Assembly: GCA_015272395.1 (NCBI GenBank)
Contig: JACYLQ010000018.1
Coordinates: 21,349-85,348, forward strand
Direction: 5' to 3'
DNA length: 64,000 bases
Source: Calothrix sp. C42_A2020_038
Lineage (GTDB): Bacteria; Cyanobacteriota; Cyanobacteriia; Cyanobacteriales; Nostocaceae
The notes beneath the pieces are model-generated. The model ran no database searches. It saw only the letters and a list, made by a program, of their open reading frames with translations, and was not told the DNA's origin. This document shows, one piece after another, positions 1 to 9,048 of the stretch. How positions within the stretch are numbered: the first letter of the stretch is position 1; each line of letters starts with the position of its first letter. Made by a program: the position numbers and the translations under genes.

Positions 1-483
1 ATGCTTTGCTGTTGAATAAGGACTTTGCAACGGCAAGCTTCTTCTACCTTCCATCGAAGAAACACAAATAATTGCTCCTCCCTGTTGTTTGAGATAAGGT
101 AAAGCAACCATTACACCGTTGATTTGTCCCATTAATGTAACATCAACTACACGTTTAAATTCATCGGGTGTAATATCTTCAAAACGAGCAATTACACCTG
201 TAGCTGCTGCATTGACCCATGTATCAAGGCGCCCATATTGTGCGACAGTTTTCTCAACAAAGGTTTTAACTTGTTCGATATCGCTAACATCGGCAACAAT
301 ATAATCTGCTTCACCCCCGAATAAATTAATTTCATCTACTAACGATTTTAGACCCGCTTCCGAACGTGCCGACACCATTACCTTGGCACCTTTTTGCGCG
401 AACATAAATGCTGTCAATCTGCCGATACCACTTGAGGCACCCATTACAGCAACTACTTGTTGGTTAATTGGCTTAAGAAGCAT
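1..483 (-). CDS. Short-chain dehydrogenase/reductase (SDR), 3' end outside window
   Basis: NAD(P)-dependent oxidoreductase of the classical SDR family; substrate unknown. Reading from ATG at 483 gives 161 codons with no stop before the window edge, so the C-terminus is missing. The cofactor-binding loop reads GASSGIG about residues 15-21 (with Met in place of the usual preceding Thr). The NAA motif is in VNAAATG, the catalytic Ser lies in CVSSMEG and the catalytic Tyr/Lys in YSTAK at the very end. These are the standard SDR landmarks in the right order. The ORF is transcribed away from the polyphosphate glucokinase gene side. Family assignment is firm; the specific reaction cannot be read. 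Confidence 0.85.
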   Translation of the reverse strand, partial: MLLKPINQQVVAVMGASSGIGRLTAFMFAQKGAKVMVSARSEAGLKSLVDEINLFGGEADYIVADVSDIEQVKTFVEKTVAQYGRLDTWVNAAATGVIARFEDITPDEFKRVVDVTLMGQINGVMVALPYLKQQGGAIICVSSMEGRRSLPLQSPYSTAKH

Positions 484-616
484 AATTAAGTTTATAATTA
501 TTTGACCTACTCTTAAGAGTGATAAATTTTATTAAAGATAGTTGCATCCTTCGACAGGTTGACAGTTAACTACGTCTAAGTGAAGAGTGATGATTTTGAC
601 TAAAGAAAACTCACAT

Positions 617-1336
617 TTATAAAGCTTCTAAATCTTTCCACAAGGCAATACCCCCCAGTAAACCATTCAGATTAGAAATGATTTTTATATTTTGGGCTAG
701 GGGGAGTTTGACTAATTTGGCTTCTCCACCTCCTATATACAAAAAATCATAGTTAAACAACTTTTGTAGTGAGTTTATAGCTTTCTGTAATCTTTTATTC
801 CATTTTTGCTCGCCAACTTTTTCTAATGCTGCGCGTCCTAATTGCTCTTCATATGTTTCACCTTTGCGGAAGCGATGGTGTGCCATTTCTAAATTGGGTA
901 CTAGTTTTCCATCTACAAACAACGCTGATCCAAACCCCGTACCCAGAGTGATTACCAACTCTACACCTTGACCAGAAATGGCGCCTAAACCCTGCATATC
1001 AGCATCATTGATGACACGTGTGGCTTTTTGTAAGCGCTTTGATAATTCAGTTGCCAAATTATATCCAATCCAATCAGGATGTAAATTCGCGGCAGTTTCT
1101 ATTACACCCATGCGAACAACACCAGGAAACCCAGCAGAAATTCTTTCAAACTCACCAACTGACATAACCAACTGTTTGATAGTATTCAAAACAGCTTCTG
1201 GAGTTGCAGGTTGTGGGGTATCCAAGCGTACACGCTCGCTCAGTGGGGCGCCGCTCTTGTCTAATACCATTACTTTTATACCACTACCACCTATATCTAT
1301 TGATAGAGTACGAGCAGATGCATTTGTGTGAAGCAT
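617..1336 (-). CDS. ppgK: Polyphosphate glucokinase (ROK family)
   Basis: Phosphorylates glucose using inorganic polyphosphate and/or ATP in the cytoplasm. The 239-residue length fits the family. The N-terminal phosphate-binding motif is DIGGSGIK (residues 14-21), followed by the second phosphate loop TLGTGFGSALF (about 130-140) and the polyphosphate-glucokinase-type segment AHHRFRKGETYEEQLG. The gene is flanked by an SDR gene on the same strand and a divergently transcribed creatininase-family gene, so an operon with a sugar pathway is not evident. Polyphosphate as phosphoryl donor is inferred from similarity to characterised actinobacterial and cyanobacterial enzymes. Confidence 0.85.
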   Translation of the reverse strand: MLHTNASARTLSIDIGGSGIKVMVLDKSGAPLSERVRLDTPQPATPEAVLNTIKQLVMSVGEFERISAGFPGVVRMGVIETAANLHPDWIGYNLATELSKRLQKATRVINDADMQGLGAISGQGVELVITLGTGFGSALFVDGKLVPNLEMAHHRFRKGETYEEQLGRAALEKVGEQKWNKRLQKAINSLQKLFNYDFLYIGGGEAKLVKLPLAQNIKIISNLNGLLGGIALWKDLEAL

Positions 1337-1419
1337 TATAATTTGTTCCCCTTGTTACATTGTTACTAATTTGCCTAACCCAGTTAAAATTTTAGTTAAG
1401 GCTTTACATGTGAGTTCTT

Positions 1420-2232
1420 ATGCACAGTTTTATTCCTCCTACTCGTTTTTTCCCATACTTAACTTGGACAGATATCGAAGCAATGCCCGATAAAGAAAAT
1501 GTGGTAATCATTCAACCTGTAGGAGCTATTGAACAACATGGACCACATTTACCATTAATAGTTGATGCCGCAATCGGAATGGGAGTATTAGGAAAAGCAC
1601 TGGAAAAACTGGATTCTAATATCCCTGCTTATGCAATGCCATCCCTCTATTACGGTAAATCAAACGAGCATTGGCATTTTCCAGGAACTATTACCTTGAG
1701 TACGGAAACACTCTCAGCCACCTTAATGGAAGTTGGTGATAGCTTATACCGCGCTGGTTTCAAGAAACTAGTACTAATGAATTCACACGGTGGACAACCA
1801 CAAGTCATGCAGATGGTGGCAAGGGATTTACACGTTAAGTACAGTGATTTCATTGTGTTTCCATTATTTACATGGCGGGTACCCCACATTTCCAAAGAAT
1901 TAGTCACACCAAAAGAAGCACAATTAGGAATGCACGCAGGAGATTTGGAAACCAGCATTATTTTGGCACTTTTGCCCGAACAAGTGAAAATGGAGCGCGC
2001 GGTAGCGGAGTATCCACCAGAACAATCTAATGACAGTCTACTCTCACCTGAAGGTAAACTACCTTTTGCATGGACAACGCGCGATTTAAGTAAAAGTGGT
2101 GTAATTGGGGATGCAACAACAGCAACCAAAGAAAAAGGTATACAAATTCTCGAATCAGTTTCTGACGGTTGGGTAATGGCAATCAAAGATATTTACGCTT
2201 TTCGTCAACCTCAACCGAAGATTAAAGTGTAA
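1420..2232 (+). CDS. Creatininase-family metal-dependent amidohydrolase
   Basis: 270 residues of the creatininase/MftE-like family, metal-dependent enzymes that cleave cyclic or linear amides. Visible metal-ligand motifs are PVGAIEQHGPHLPL (about 34-47, Glu and His), the following VDAAIG Asp, MNSHGGQ (about 121-127) and GMHAGDLET (about 170-178, His and Glu). All conserved ligands appear present, so it is probably active. No clear Shine-Dalgarno sequence precedes the ATG. The substrate is unknown, and creatinine itself is unlikely in a cyanobacterium. It is divergent from ppgK and stands alone. Confidence 0.85.
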   Translation: MHSFIPPTRFFPYLTWTDIEAMPDKENVVIIQPVGAIEQHGPHLPLIVDAAIGMGVLGKALEKLDSNIPAYAMPSLYYGKSNEHWHFPGTITLSTETLSATLMEVGDSLYRAGFKKLVLMNSHGGQPQVMQMVARDLHVKYSDFIVFPLFTWRVPHISKELVTPKEAQLGMHAGDLETSIILALLPEQVKMERAVAEYPPEQSNDSLLSPEGKLPFAWTTRDLSKSGVIGDATTATKEKGIQILESVSDGWVMAIKDIYAFRQPQPKIKV

Positions 2233-2327
2233 GCACAAATGAACTATATTTTGCGATATTAGTTGATGTTGGCTACCACATTATGACAAACATAAATAAA
2301 GATAAAGATTGCTATCAAAATAAGCTC

Positions 2328-2390
2328 TCCTCACAATTTCCTCAAATTATCTTCATATAAACATAGTTATAAGGTAAACGGGTATCTAGA
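2328..2390 (+). promoter_or_regulatory. Shared stress promoter element, copy A
   Basis: A segment containing TCCTCACAATTTCCTCAAAT followed by a TATAAA box (2356-2361), ending 14 bases before the universal stress protein gene. The same sequence recurs almost base for base at 9120-9178 and in its first half at 10816-10850. The core is a direct repeat of TCCTCA with 11-bp period, the geometry typical of OmpR/PhoB-type response regulator sites. No good -35 is seen, consistent with activator dependence. Conservation is seen directly; the regulatory role is inferred. Confidence 0.65.
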
Positions 2391-2403
2391 TAGGAGTTTT
2401 AAT

Positions 2404-2931
2404 ATGTTTGGCAAAATTATAGTTGCAATTGACAATTCTGAAATTAGCGACTTAGTTTTTGATAAAGCTGTATCATTAGCAAAAGCTGCTGCCGCACATC
2501 TAATGCTATTAAACGTTATCTCACCTTCAGATGAAGAGTACCCTTACCCTATATATATTTACCCTAATACTGTTGTTCCAAGTTTACATGAAGAAACTTT
2601 GAAAGAATATATGGGACAGTGGGAAGAATTAAAGCAAGAAAGGATCAATTTTCTGAGTAAACGTTGTCAGCAAGCAATTGATTTGGGCATAAATACAGAA
2701 TATACACAGTCTTTTGGCAGTCCAGGTCGAATTATTTGCGAAATCGCTAGCAATTGGAACGCTGATTTGATTATTGTTGGGCGCCGTGGTCGTACTGGAC
2801 TAAGTGAGTTGTTTTTAGGTAGCGTTAGTAATTATGTTTTGCACCATGCTCCTTGCTCTGTTCTGACAATACAACAACCTATCAAAGCTAATACAGAAGA
2901 ATCGCAAACAGTACATTTAAACTGTACTTAA
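2404..2931 (+). CDS. Universal stress protein
   Basis: 175-residue UspA-fold protein, probably ATP-binding. It starts with the family's KIIVAIDNSEIS strand. Near the C-terminus (about 140-165) it carries the nucleotide-binding signature GRRGRTGLSELFLGSVS, matching G-x2-G-x9-G(S). A good ribosome site (AGGAG) precedes the ATG. The nitroreductase gene follows after 33 bases and looks co-transcribed. The promoter carries copy A of the shared element, so expression is probably coordinated with the Hsp20 downstream. Usp proteins act in stress survival and dormancy; the exact role here is unknown. Confidence 0.9.
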   Translation: MFGKIIVAIDNSEISDLVFDKAVSLAKAAAAHLMLLNVISPSDEEYPYPIYIYPNTVVPSLHEETLKEYMGQWEELKQERINFLSKRCQQAIDLGINTEYTQSFGSPGRIICEIASNWNADLIIVGRRGRTGLSELFLGSVSNYVLHHAPCSVLTIQQPIKANTEESQTVHLNCT

Positions 2932-2964
2932 TATTTCTACAAGTTTTTGATGGAGGTTGTATAA

Positions 2965-3999
2965 ATGTTTCTCAAAGCCGATATTTGGAATGTTCAAGAT
3001 ACTGAATTTCCTACAACTGGGACACCAGAGGAAAAACTAAAATTTGTGCTTAATTACGCAATTTTGGCGCCTTCGAGCCACAACACTCAACCTTGGCGAT
3101 TCAAAATTGAATCAGGTAAGATATACTACTATGCAGACCGTACTCGTAGTTTACCTGTTGCAGACCCAGATGGTCGAGAATTAATTATCAGTTGTGGTGC
3201 GGCACTTTTTAATTTGCGTATTGCATTGCACCACTTCGGTTATGCTAGTGAAATTAAGACTTTCCCCGACTCCACAAATCCAGATTTACTAGCTTGTATT
3301 GAATTAGGTCATCCGATTCAAGAAACTACTGACGAAAAACTACTTTTCCAAGCAATTAAAGCAAGACATACAAACAGACACGATTATCAAAATTGGGATG
3401 TTCCAGAAACATTACTGAAATGGTTGCAAAAAGATGCAATATCTGAAGGCGCCACTTTACAAATTATCAAGGGTGATATCGCGCGCTCAAATGTTGCAGA
3501 GCTAGTTGCACAGGGTGATCACTTGCAAATGGCAGACCCTAATTTCCGCAATGAACTGGCAGCTTGGATACGTCCCAGTACCAGCAAAAGCCAAGATGGT
3601 TTACCAATTTATACTCATGGTATAGATGAACATTTTGAATTTGCGACACCCCTATTTGCGTTTGTCTTACGAACTCTTGATATGGGTAACTCAGTTGCAG
3701 AGCGTAGCCGCAAACTACTAGAATGCTCACCTGTGATTGTAGTATTAAATACTAAATTTGATACGTCTGCAAATTGGTTAGCAGTTGGACAAGCATTACA
3801 AAGGGTACTACTTAGGGCACAAACAGTTAAGCTATTTGCATCTTTCTTGAACCAGCCAATTCAAATACCACAATTAAGAAGCCAACTTAGTAAGCTTCTG
3901 GGTGACAAAGGCTATCCACAAATTATGCTGCGTTTAGGGTTTGGACAGGAAGCAAAGCCAACACCGAGACGAACGGTTGATGAGGTTATGTCTAAGTAA
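2965..3999 (+). CDS. Acg-family FMN nitroreductase-like protein
   Basis: 344 residues of the Acg-type nitroreductase fold. Visible signatures are APSSHNTQPWRF (about 32-43), DRTRSLPVADPDGREL (about 58-73) and SCGAALFNLRIAL, the FMN-site pattern of mycobacterial Acg (Rv2032-like) proteins. A clear Shine-Dalgarno (GGAGG) precedes the ATG, and the gene follows the universal stress gene in an apparent operon. In Mycobacterium, Acg and Usp proteins belong together to the DosR dormancy regulon; Acg is thought to sequester flavin rather than catalyse. Its 3' end overlaps the convergent NACHT gene by 8 bases. Confidence 0.85.
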   Translation: MFLKADIWNVQDTEFPTTGTPEEKLKFVLNYAILAPSSHNTQPWRFKIESGKIYYYADRTRSLPVADPDGRELIISCGAALFNLRIALHHFGYASEIKTFPDSTNPDLLACIELGHPIQETTDEKLLFQAIKARHTNRHDYQNWDVPETLLKWLQKDAISEGATLQIIKGDIARSNVAELVAQGDHLQMADPNFRNELAAWIRPSTSKSQDGLPIYTHGIDEHFEFATPLFAFVLRTLDMGNSVAERSRKLLECSPVIVVLNTKFDTSANWLAVGQALQRVLLRAQTVKLFASFLNQPIQIPQLRSQLSKLLGDKGYPQIMLRLGFGQEAKPTPRRTVDEVMSK

Positions 4000-6313
4000 G
4001 TCCTTTGTCTTCAATTTCCTTAGTGGGTAATAATAAAGTTGCTTCAATTTCCTGCCTGATCACAGTTGTTACCTCACAATTGCTATTTAGACAATCAAGT
4101 AGTAATTGATTGGCATCATAGTAGCTTTGCAACGCTTGCTGTTGCTGTTGGCTAAACTGCCAGTGGTGGTTAGTGTTACGATAATTGATGATCGTCGTTT
4201 TTAACTGTTCAAACCAGGCTTTTGAGTGTGCTTGCCACCAAAGCTGAAATTTTTCTTGGTTTTGATTGGTATTTGGTAATTGCTCTCTAAGTTGTTGTAG
4301 GGCTTTATAAAATCCAGCATCAAGAACAATACCTAAAATGTTCGACAGAGCATCTCTACAGGTGCATCCATAGGCAAAGTCCTGGCTACGGTCGATCGCA
4401 CACTCCAGCAGTAGGTTATCTAACGCTGCATCCAGGAACATCCCCTGGTCGAGGGTGCAGGCTAGGGTAAAATGAGAAGCGATATGAGGAGTCCGGGCAA
4501 GGGCAAGGTAAAATGCACGGGCACTTGCTATCTTTGGTTGCTTAGAAATAGTAAGAGATTGTTGGCTTGCCCACATCAAAAATTCTTGTAGGTAAGGGTC
4601 TTGGGCAACTAGTGCATCAATATGTTGCTTCATCAACTGCATTAGCCTATCTGCATTCCTTAGCATCGCAGCGGTCAACAAAAAGATTTCCCGCCAGTGA
4701 GGATCAGTGATGTGACTAACTAATCCTCCCAAAGCTTGCTCCAATGCTTGTAGGTTATGGCTCGCAACGATTTTTCTAGCCGTGAAGTATTCCTGAAATG
4801 CTAGATAGGAGAAGGAGAAAATTCCTCGTGCCCGTTCTGTCAGTAGCCCATGTTGGGACTCTATTGCCCTCAGCACTGCCTCACTTTCTAGTTGCAGTTC
4901 CTCTGGTTCGGTGGGCATCTCAGGTAGATTACGAATATAATCACTAATGTACTGCTCAATAACCCGTTGCTCAAAAAAGTATTGACCTTCCTTAAACGTT
5001 GCGGCTGCAATTTGACTCAGCAATTTGAGCTTTTGTGGTAGCAAAAATCCTCGATAAACATTATCTCGTTCAACGCCTCTGGCTTCATCCCATTTTCCCA
5101 AAAGAATATCTAGTCCTTGCTTATAAAACTCAGTCCGCTTAGTTGGAAATTTTTCCTGACCATGAAACACCCAACATGCAAGATGCAAAAACAGGGGTGT
5201 AATGATAAGTTGGCGAAATTGCCAGTTTTCAGGTAAGTCCAGCTTCTGAATAAACTTAACGGACTGTGCCTGCCCATCATAAGTGGTTGTCTTGGTGAAT
5301 GCCACAAACCATTTGTTGGCAAACCCAATAATTTGTTCTTGGCTAAATGGGGCAATTTCCACATCGGTAAAGCCTCGGAGTGTGAGCTTTTGAGCCGCCG
5401 TTCTACAGGTGGCCACAAACCGATTTTTGTGATACTTGTCCGAAAATCTGCGAATTTCTCTTAATACAGCATTACTCTCTTGATTAAGAACTTCATCCAT
5501 GCCATCCAGCAACAGTAAAACTCTACCTGCACCAAGTAGGGTTTCAATAATTGACGATTCTGAAATTCTGGACGTAGCAAACTCCTGAGAGATATAATTT
5601 AATAGGTTGAATTCACCGCGTCCTCGTGATTCTTCAGCAAAATTCCTTAGTACAATGAAAATCGGAACTTGGTTTGCCGCAAAAGCGCCTCGGTTACACT
5701 GAATAGCAAGATGTTGCAAAAAAGTGGTTTTACCTACCCCAGGTTTACCCAATACCCTCAGCTTAGAGTAAGTTTCGACTGCTTGCATACCAGGTATTTG
5801 TTTTTGCTCAATTTCACCTTTACCAAAGCGGTCAAATTCCTCTTGATTTAAGTTTTTCAGATCAGATATCTCTAACCACTGTTGACTTGCAATTTTCTCC
5901 AAAATATTGACATCAATGTATATGTCATCGATCGCAACCGGATGACCGATATCTAACAACTGCAAGATACCACACTGATCTTGAATTTTTTCCTGACGTC
6001 GTAATCGTACTTGCTGCACCAATACATCAATATCTAAGACGGCATTCTGGGCAACTTCTCCGGGATCGCAAAATTCGCCAGGGGGACTAATCACGATATC
6101 CAACCAATTCAATTCCAGTATGGAACAAATTTCGAGAAATATATGACGCTCGACCGGGCGCCCAGAGAAAAACCGCCAAATGGGCTGTCGAGTCTTTAAA
6201 CCGACTTCCCACGCCAAATTTTCCTGAGTCCATCCCTTCCGAGCAAACGCTCTTTTAGCTTGTTGAATTCCAATGTTTGATGCTTGGAGTGACCGCTTGA
6301 CCATAACATACAA
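3992..6313 (-). CDS. HTH-NACHT NTPase (NLR-like STAND protein)
   Basis: 773 residues. The N-terminus (about 12-70) resembles a helix-turn-helix of the XRE type (WTQENLAWEVGL, then QPIWRFFSGRP). A NACHT NTPase module follows, with Walker A GKPGVGKTT near residue 190 and Walker B LLLLDGMDEV near 265. The rest is a long alpha-helical region without obvious LRR, WD or TPR repeats. Cyanobacteria carry many such HTH-NACHT genes. Related bacterial NACHT proteins act in anti-phage defence (bNACHT, Avs), but others may be regulators. The start is either the first ATG or the Met three codons later. No effector enzyme domain is recognised. It stands alone, convergent with the nitroreductase gene. Confidence 0.85.
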   Translation of the reverse strand: MYVMVKRSLQASNIGIQQAKRAFARKGWTQENLAWEVGLKTRQPIWRFFSGRPVERHIFLEICSILELNWLDIVISPPGEFCDPGEVAQNAVLDIDVLVQQVRLRRQEKIQDQCGILQLLDIGHPVAIDDIYIDVNILEKIASQQWLEISDLKNLNQEEFDRFGKGEIEQKQIPGMQAVETYSKLRVLGKPGVGKTTFLQHLAIQCNRGAFAANQVPIFIVLRNFAEESRGRGEFNLLNYISQEFATSRISESSIIETLLGAGRVLLLLDGMDEVLNQESNAVLREIRRFSDKYHKNRFVATCRTAAQKLTLRGFTDVEIAPFSQEQIIGFANKWFVAFTKTTTYDGQAQSVKFIQKLDLPENWQFRQLIITPLFLHLACWVFHGQEKFPTKRTEFYKQGLDILLGKWDEARGVERDNVYRGFLLPQKLKLLSQIAAATFKEGQYFFEQRVIEQYISDYIRNLPEMPTEPEELQLESEAVLRAIESQHGLLTERARGIFSFSYLAFQEYFTARKIVASHNLQALEQALGGLVSHITDPHWREIFLLTAAMLRNADRLMQLMKQHIDALVAQDPYLQEFLMWASQQSLTISKQPKIASARAFYLALARTPHIASHFTLACTLDQGMFLDAALDNLLLECAIDRSQDFAYGCTCRDALSNILGIVLDAGFYKALQQLREQLPNTNQNQEKFQLWWQAHSKAWFEQLKTTIINYRNTNHHWQFSQQQQQALQSYYDANQLLLDCLNSNCEVTTVIRQEIEATLLLPTKEIEDKGLT

Positions 6314-6835
6314 AACTTATGATGAAAACTGATAAATTGAATTGATATTAAAAGCATGTATTTTATAGTTTTTCTTATCTTATTAAAAAACCGCTCAATT
6401 AAAATCACACAAAAGTAATAGATTAATTTTTATTTCATACAAATCAAACCATTAACAATTCAACCATACTGATAATTTGAGGTACAGGGAGAAAATCAAT
6501 ACTATGTATGAGTTGACGTTTTTAAATATTAAGCAATACTAAAATTTTCATAGTAATAATTGTTACATCGGAACCTCACTCAAAAGCTTGCAGATGAAAA
6601 GCAACTAAGTGAGTAGGTTACATATTTTTTCTATCATAAGGATTAGAATCCCCTCGGCGCCGATTCCAGGGGAGGGTCAAAGTTCCACTTCATTTCAACA
6701 CCAGTGTATCTTTGGAATGTTTTAGTGGAAATTATACAAATAATACGTTTTCAAACACTTGCTAAAACATGATTTCTAACAGTGAAGTGTAATACTGCAA
6801 GAGTTAGCAGATTACAGAAAATAAGGTGAAATCAA
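6314..6835. other. Intergenic region, no gene seen
   Basis: 522 AT-rich bases between the NACHT start and the fasciclin gene, so it holds both divergent promoters. The only structure noticed is a short hairpin at about 6651-6673, with CCCCT and AGGGG arms around a GGCGCC palindrome. Confidence 0.6.
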
Positions 6836-7237
6836 ATGGCTGATATTATTGATACTGCTGTGAAAGCTGGTTCTTTCGATACACTAGTTGCCGCAGTTAA
6901 AGCTGCTGGTTTAGTTGATACTCTCAAAGGAAAAGGTCCATTCACTCTTTTTGCACCTAATGATCAGGCCTTTGCCAAGCTGCCTGAAGGTACAGTAGAC
7001 GCGCTACTTAAGGATATTCCAAAGCTCAAAAAAATCCTGACCTATCATGTCGTTTCTGGCAAAGTGATGTCGGCTGATGTAGTTAAACTAAAGTCAGCTA
7101 AAACAGTTGAAGGTGAAGATGTGAAAATTGACGCTTCTCATGGTGTCATGATAAACAATGCCACAGTCACATCACCAGATGTTGCTGCTGATAATGGTGT
7201 TATCCACGTCATTGATACAGTATTGATGCCTAAGTAG
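6836..7237 (+). CDS. Fasciclin (FAS1) domain protein
   Basis: 133 residues forming a single FAS1/beta-Ig-h3 domain. It shows H1-like [15 protein letters not shown] (about 41-55), the central YHVVSGK motif (about 78-84) and the H2-like [14 protein letters not shown] at the end. There is no signal peptide or lipobox, so unlike many FAS1 proteins it looks cytoplasmic or is exported by another route. A ribosome site (AAGGTG) precedes the ATG. FAS1 domains mediate adhesion or protein contacts; the role of these small cyanobacterial forms is not established. A strong hairpin terminator follows. Confidence 0.9.
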   Translation: MADIIDTAVKAGSFDTLVAAVKAAGLVDTLKGKGPFTLFAPNDQAFAKLPEGTVDALLKDIPKLKKILTYHVVSGKVMSADVVKLKSAKTVEGEDVKIDASHGVMINNATVTSPDVAADNGVIHVIDTVLMPK

Positions 7238-7243
7238 GCTTTT

Positions 7244-7271
7244 CCCATAGATAGAACATACTATCTATGGG
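7244..7271 (+). terminator. Hairpin after fasciclin gene
   Basis: Perfect 11-bp stem CCCATAGATAG / CTATCTATGGG with a 6-base loop, seven bases after the stop codon. No T-run follows, so efficiency is uncertain. Confidence 0.65.
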
Positions 7272-7689
7272 GCAAAGGAGCCAACGTAGGGACAGTTAGC
7301 AAAGTAGCAAATACTGTTTATAGATTTTATACAGGATTATTCTGAACATTATTTCCATCATTATTTATTTTATTTGGCAATAAACATTGCAGTTTTGTCA
7401 TAAAAATGTTAAATTTAATTTATAGAAAAAAGAAAACAAAAAAGTAAAACTTATCATAAACGGCTTGGTCATTGAGAAATTCTGTCGGCTGAACGACTAC
7501 GCCATTGAATCTTTGTAAGTACGTAATTGATGAAATTTACTCAGTATCCAGAAAAATAAGCGGTACCTTTTTGAGAACTAGCAAGCTTGATCAGGTGTGA
7601 TTTGTCTTTTAACTGGCTTTTGGAAAATTTAACTTCACCATACACCCTAAAGATTTTTGCAAAATATGCAAAACATAAGGATAAAACTA
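7272..7689. other. Intergenic region, no gene seen
   Basis: About 420 AT-rich bases before the small membrane protein gene. I see no RNA gene, long ORF or strong repeat; it presumably holds that gene's promoter. Confidence 0.5.
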
Positions 7690-7929
7690 ATGAAAACTAA
7701 TGTTGATTTAAATAGCCCCTCTGTATTCAGTTCAGTTGTCTTCAGACCTGATTTCAATGATTTTAAGAAAATCAATGCAACTCAAGCTTGGTCACTATTT
7801 TTTACTGGAGGTAGAGAAGGCAAGGCACTAGGACTTAGCCCTACAGCAGGCCGTTTTTACAACCTCAGCTTGTTCATAATCGCTATTGCAGGTGGTATTC
7901 TCTGGACTTTCTTGCTCCGACCTTTCTAG
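7690..7929 (+). CDS. Small membrane protein of unknown function
   Basis: 79 residues with the ATG at 7690, chosen because AAGGAT lies just upstream; an in-frame TTG 33 bases earlier is less likely. The soluble N-terminal half contains NATQAWSLFFTGGREG and GLSPTAGRFYNL. One C-terminal membrane helix (about 55-75) ends in LLRPF. I do not recognise the family. The segment before the helix looks conserved-type rather than random (Trp, Gly and Arg rich). The position just upstream of nblA and an apcA-like gene suggests a thylakoid role, but that is inference only. It lacks the ExxNxR motif of high-light-inducible proteins. Confidence 0.6.
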   Translation: MKTNVDLNSPSVFSSVVFRPDFNDFKKINATQAWSLFFTGGREGKALGLSPTAGRFYNLSLFIIAIAGGILWTFLLRPF

Positions 7930-8040
7930 ACATAACTAAACACTAAACACCTGTTCACATCTAGGCGCCTGAACAGGTTGCAACGTAAATAACTTAGAAA
8001 TCATAGATCACATTAAATTAACCTTGATTGGAAAATCATT

Positions 8041-8193
8041 ATGTCAAAAGAGAAAAAAGGTAACAGAGAAGCTAAAAAACCTAAAAAGCCATCAGATGGT
8101 ATTAAAAAGCAAAAGAAAGACCCCAATAGACACGATGGACCGATAGCACGTATAGCAAAAAAATCAAATGAGCAACGAAACACTCAACTATAA
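8041..8193 (+). CDS. Lysine-rich small protein
   Basis: 50 residues, starting MSKEKKGNREAKKPKK and extremely basic throughout (Lys/Arg dominated, with Pro). Short proteins beginning this way recur in many bacteria as conserved hypotheticals; the function is unknown. It could bind nucleic acid, judging by charge. No strong Shine-Dalgarno sequence is seen. It lies between the small membrane protein gene and nblA on the same strand. Confidence 0.6.
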   Translation: MSKEKKGNREAKKPKKPSDGIKKQKKDPNRHDGPIARIAKKSNEQRNTQL

Positions 8194-8255
8194 AACATAG
8201 TAAGTGCAGCATCAAACTAACAGTTTTCATGTGAATGGGGTTAGAGTAGACAACT

Positions 8256-8453
8256 ATGGATCAAGCAATCAAACTAAATTTAGAGCAAGAGTTTAGTCTT
8301 AGAAACTTTACCGATCAAGTGCAGCAAATGTCACGCGAACAAGCTCAGGAGTTATTGATTTTGCAGCATAAGCATATGATGATTCGAGAAATTATATATC
8401 GAGAGATTCTGAAACAACAGTGGAAATTAAATCAAGATTTCGCCTCTGTGTAA
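8256..8453 (+). CDS. nblA: Phycobilisome degradation protein NblA
   Basis: 65 residues with the NblA pattern: NLEQEFSLRNF (about 8-18), then QVQQMSREQAQELL and a C-terminal MIREIIYREILKQQW helix. NblA is a small helical-hairpin adaptor. It binds phycobiliproteins and recruits the ClpC chaperone so that phycobilisomes are dismantled during nutrient starvation. It sits 52 bases upstream of an ApcA-like gene, so the two may be co-transcribed. A second, shorter nblA is found at 18462-18629 on the other strand. I see no canonical NtcA box upstream. Confidence 0.9.
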   Translation: MDQAIKLNLEQEFSLRNFTDQVQQMSREQAQELLILQHKHMMIREIIYREILKQQWKLNQDFASV

Positions 8454-8505
8454 ACGATTTAACCGTTTCAGATAGATTGAATTTAAATCTTTTAGGAGCT
8501 AACTA

Positions 8506-8991
8506 ATGAGTATTATTATAAAGATGATTGTGAATGCAGATGCTGAAGTTCGCTATTTTACTCCTGGGGAAATGGAGCAGATTAAACTCTTTATTAACAA
8601 CAGCGAGCGCCGTCTACGCCTTGTGCAGACTTTAACTCTGAGCCGCGATCGGATCATTAAAGAAGCTGGGAACGAACTATTCCAAAAGCGCCCAAGCCTT
8701 GTTTCTCCTGGTGGAAATGCTTATGGCAACGATATGACTGCCACCTGCCTGCGAGATATGGATTACTACCTCCGTTTGATTACTTACAGTGTTGCTGTTG
8801 GAGATACTACACCCATTGAAGAGATCGGAGTTGTTGGTGTTCGCCAAATGTACAGATCTCTTGGTACCCCAATTGAGTCCGTTGCCGAAAGTATTCGTGC
8901 CATGAAGAACATCATTAACTCGATGTTATCTGGAGAAGATTATAGTGAAGTTAGCATTTACTTCGACTACCTAATTAGCGCTCTCGATTAA
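8506..8991 (+). CDS. Allophycocyanin alpha paralogue (ApcA2-like)
   Basis: 161 residues, the usual length of allophycocyanin alpha. It keeps the signature SPGGNAYG, the chromophore Cys in [14 protein letters not shown] (about residue 81) and [22 protein letters not shown]. It is diverged from the highly conserved core ApcA (for example [13 protein letters not shown] near the N-terminus and an altered C-terminus), and no apcB partner is adjacent. This suggests a specialised paralogue such as ApcA2 rather than the major core subunit. AGGAG precedes the ATG. Location next to nblA suggests expression under stress; that is inference. A clear hairpin terminator follows. Confidence 0.85.
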   Translation: MSIIIKMIVNADAEVRYFTPGEMEQIKLFINNSERRLRLVQTLTLSRDRIIKEAGNELFQKRPSLVSPGGNAYGNDMTATCLRDMDYYLRLITYSVAVGDTTPIEEIGVVGVRQMYRSLGTPIESVAESIRAMKNIINSMLSGEDYSEVSIYFDYLISALD

Positions 8992-9048
8992 ACAGACTTA
9001 TTAAGCTTGAACAAATACAATATAGTACTTTTATACTATTAAATTAGG

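Noticed and set aside
978..1331. 117-codon ORF on the plus strand
   Set aside because: Lies wholly opposite the polyphosphate glucokinase gene, whose family motifs are clear; a shadow frame.
1650..2186. 178-codon ORF on the minus strand
   Set aside because: Antisense to the creatininase-family gene and not protein-like in composition.
7690..7929. Small membrane protein as a high-light-inducible (HLIP) protein
   Set aside because: The ExxNxR chlorophyll-binding motif is absent and the helix is at the extreme C-terminus.
8506..8991. ApcA-like protein as the ApcD or ApcF terminal emitter
   Set aside because: Sequence around the chromophore and the EEIGVVGVR segment is closer to ApcA than to ApcD.
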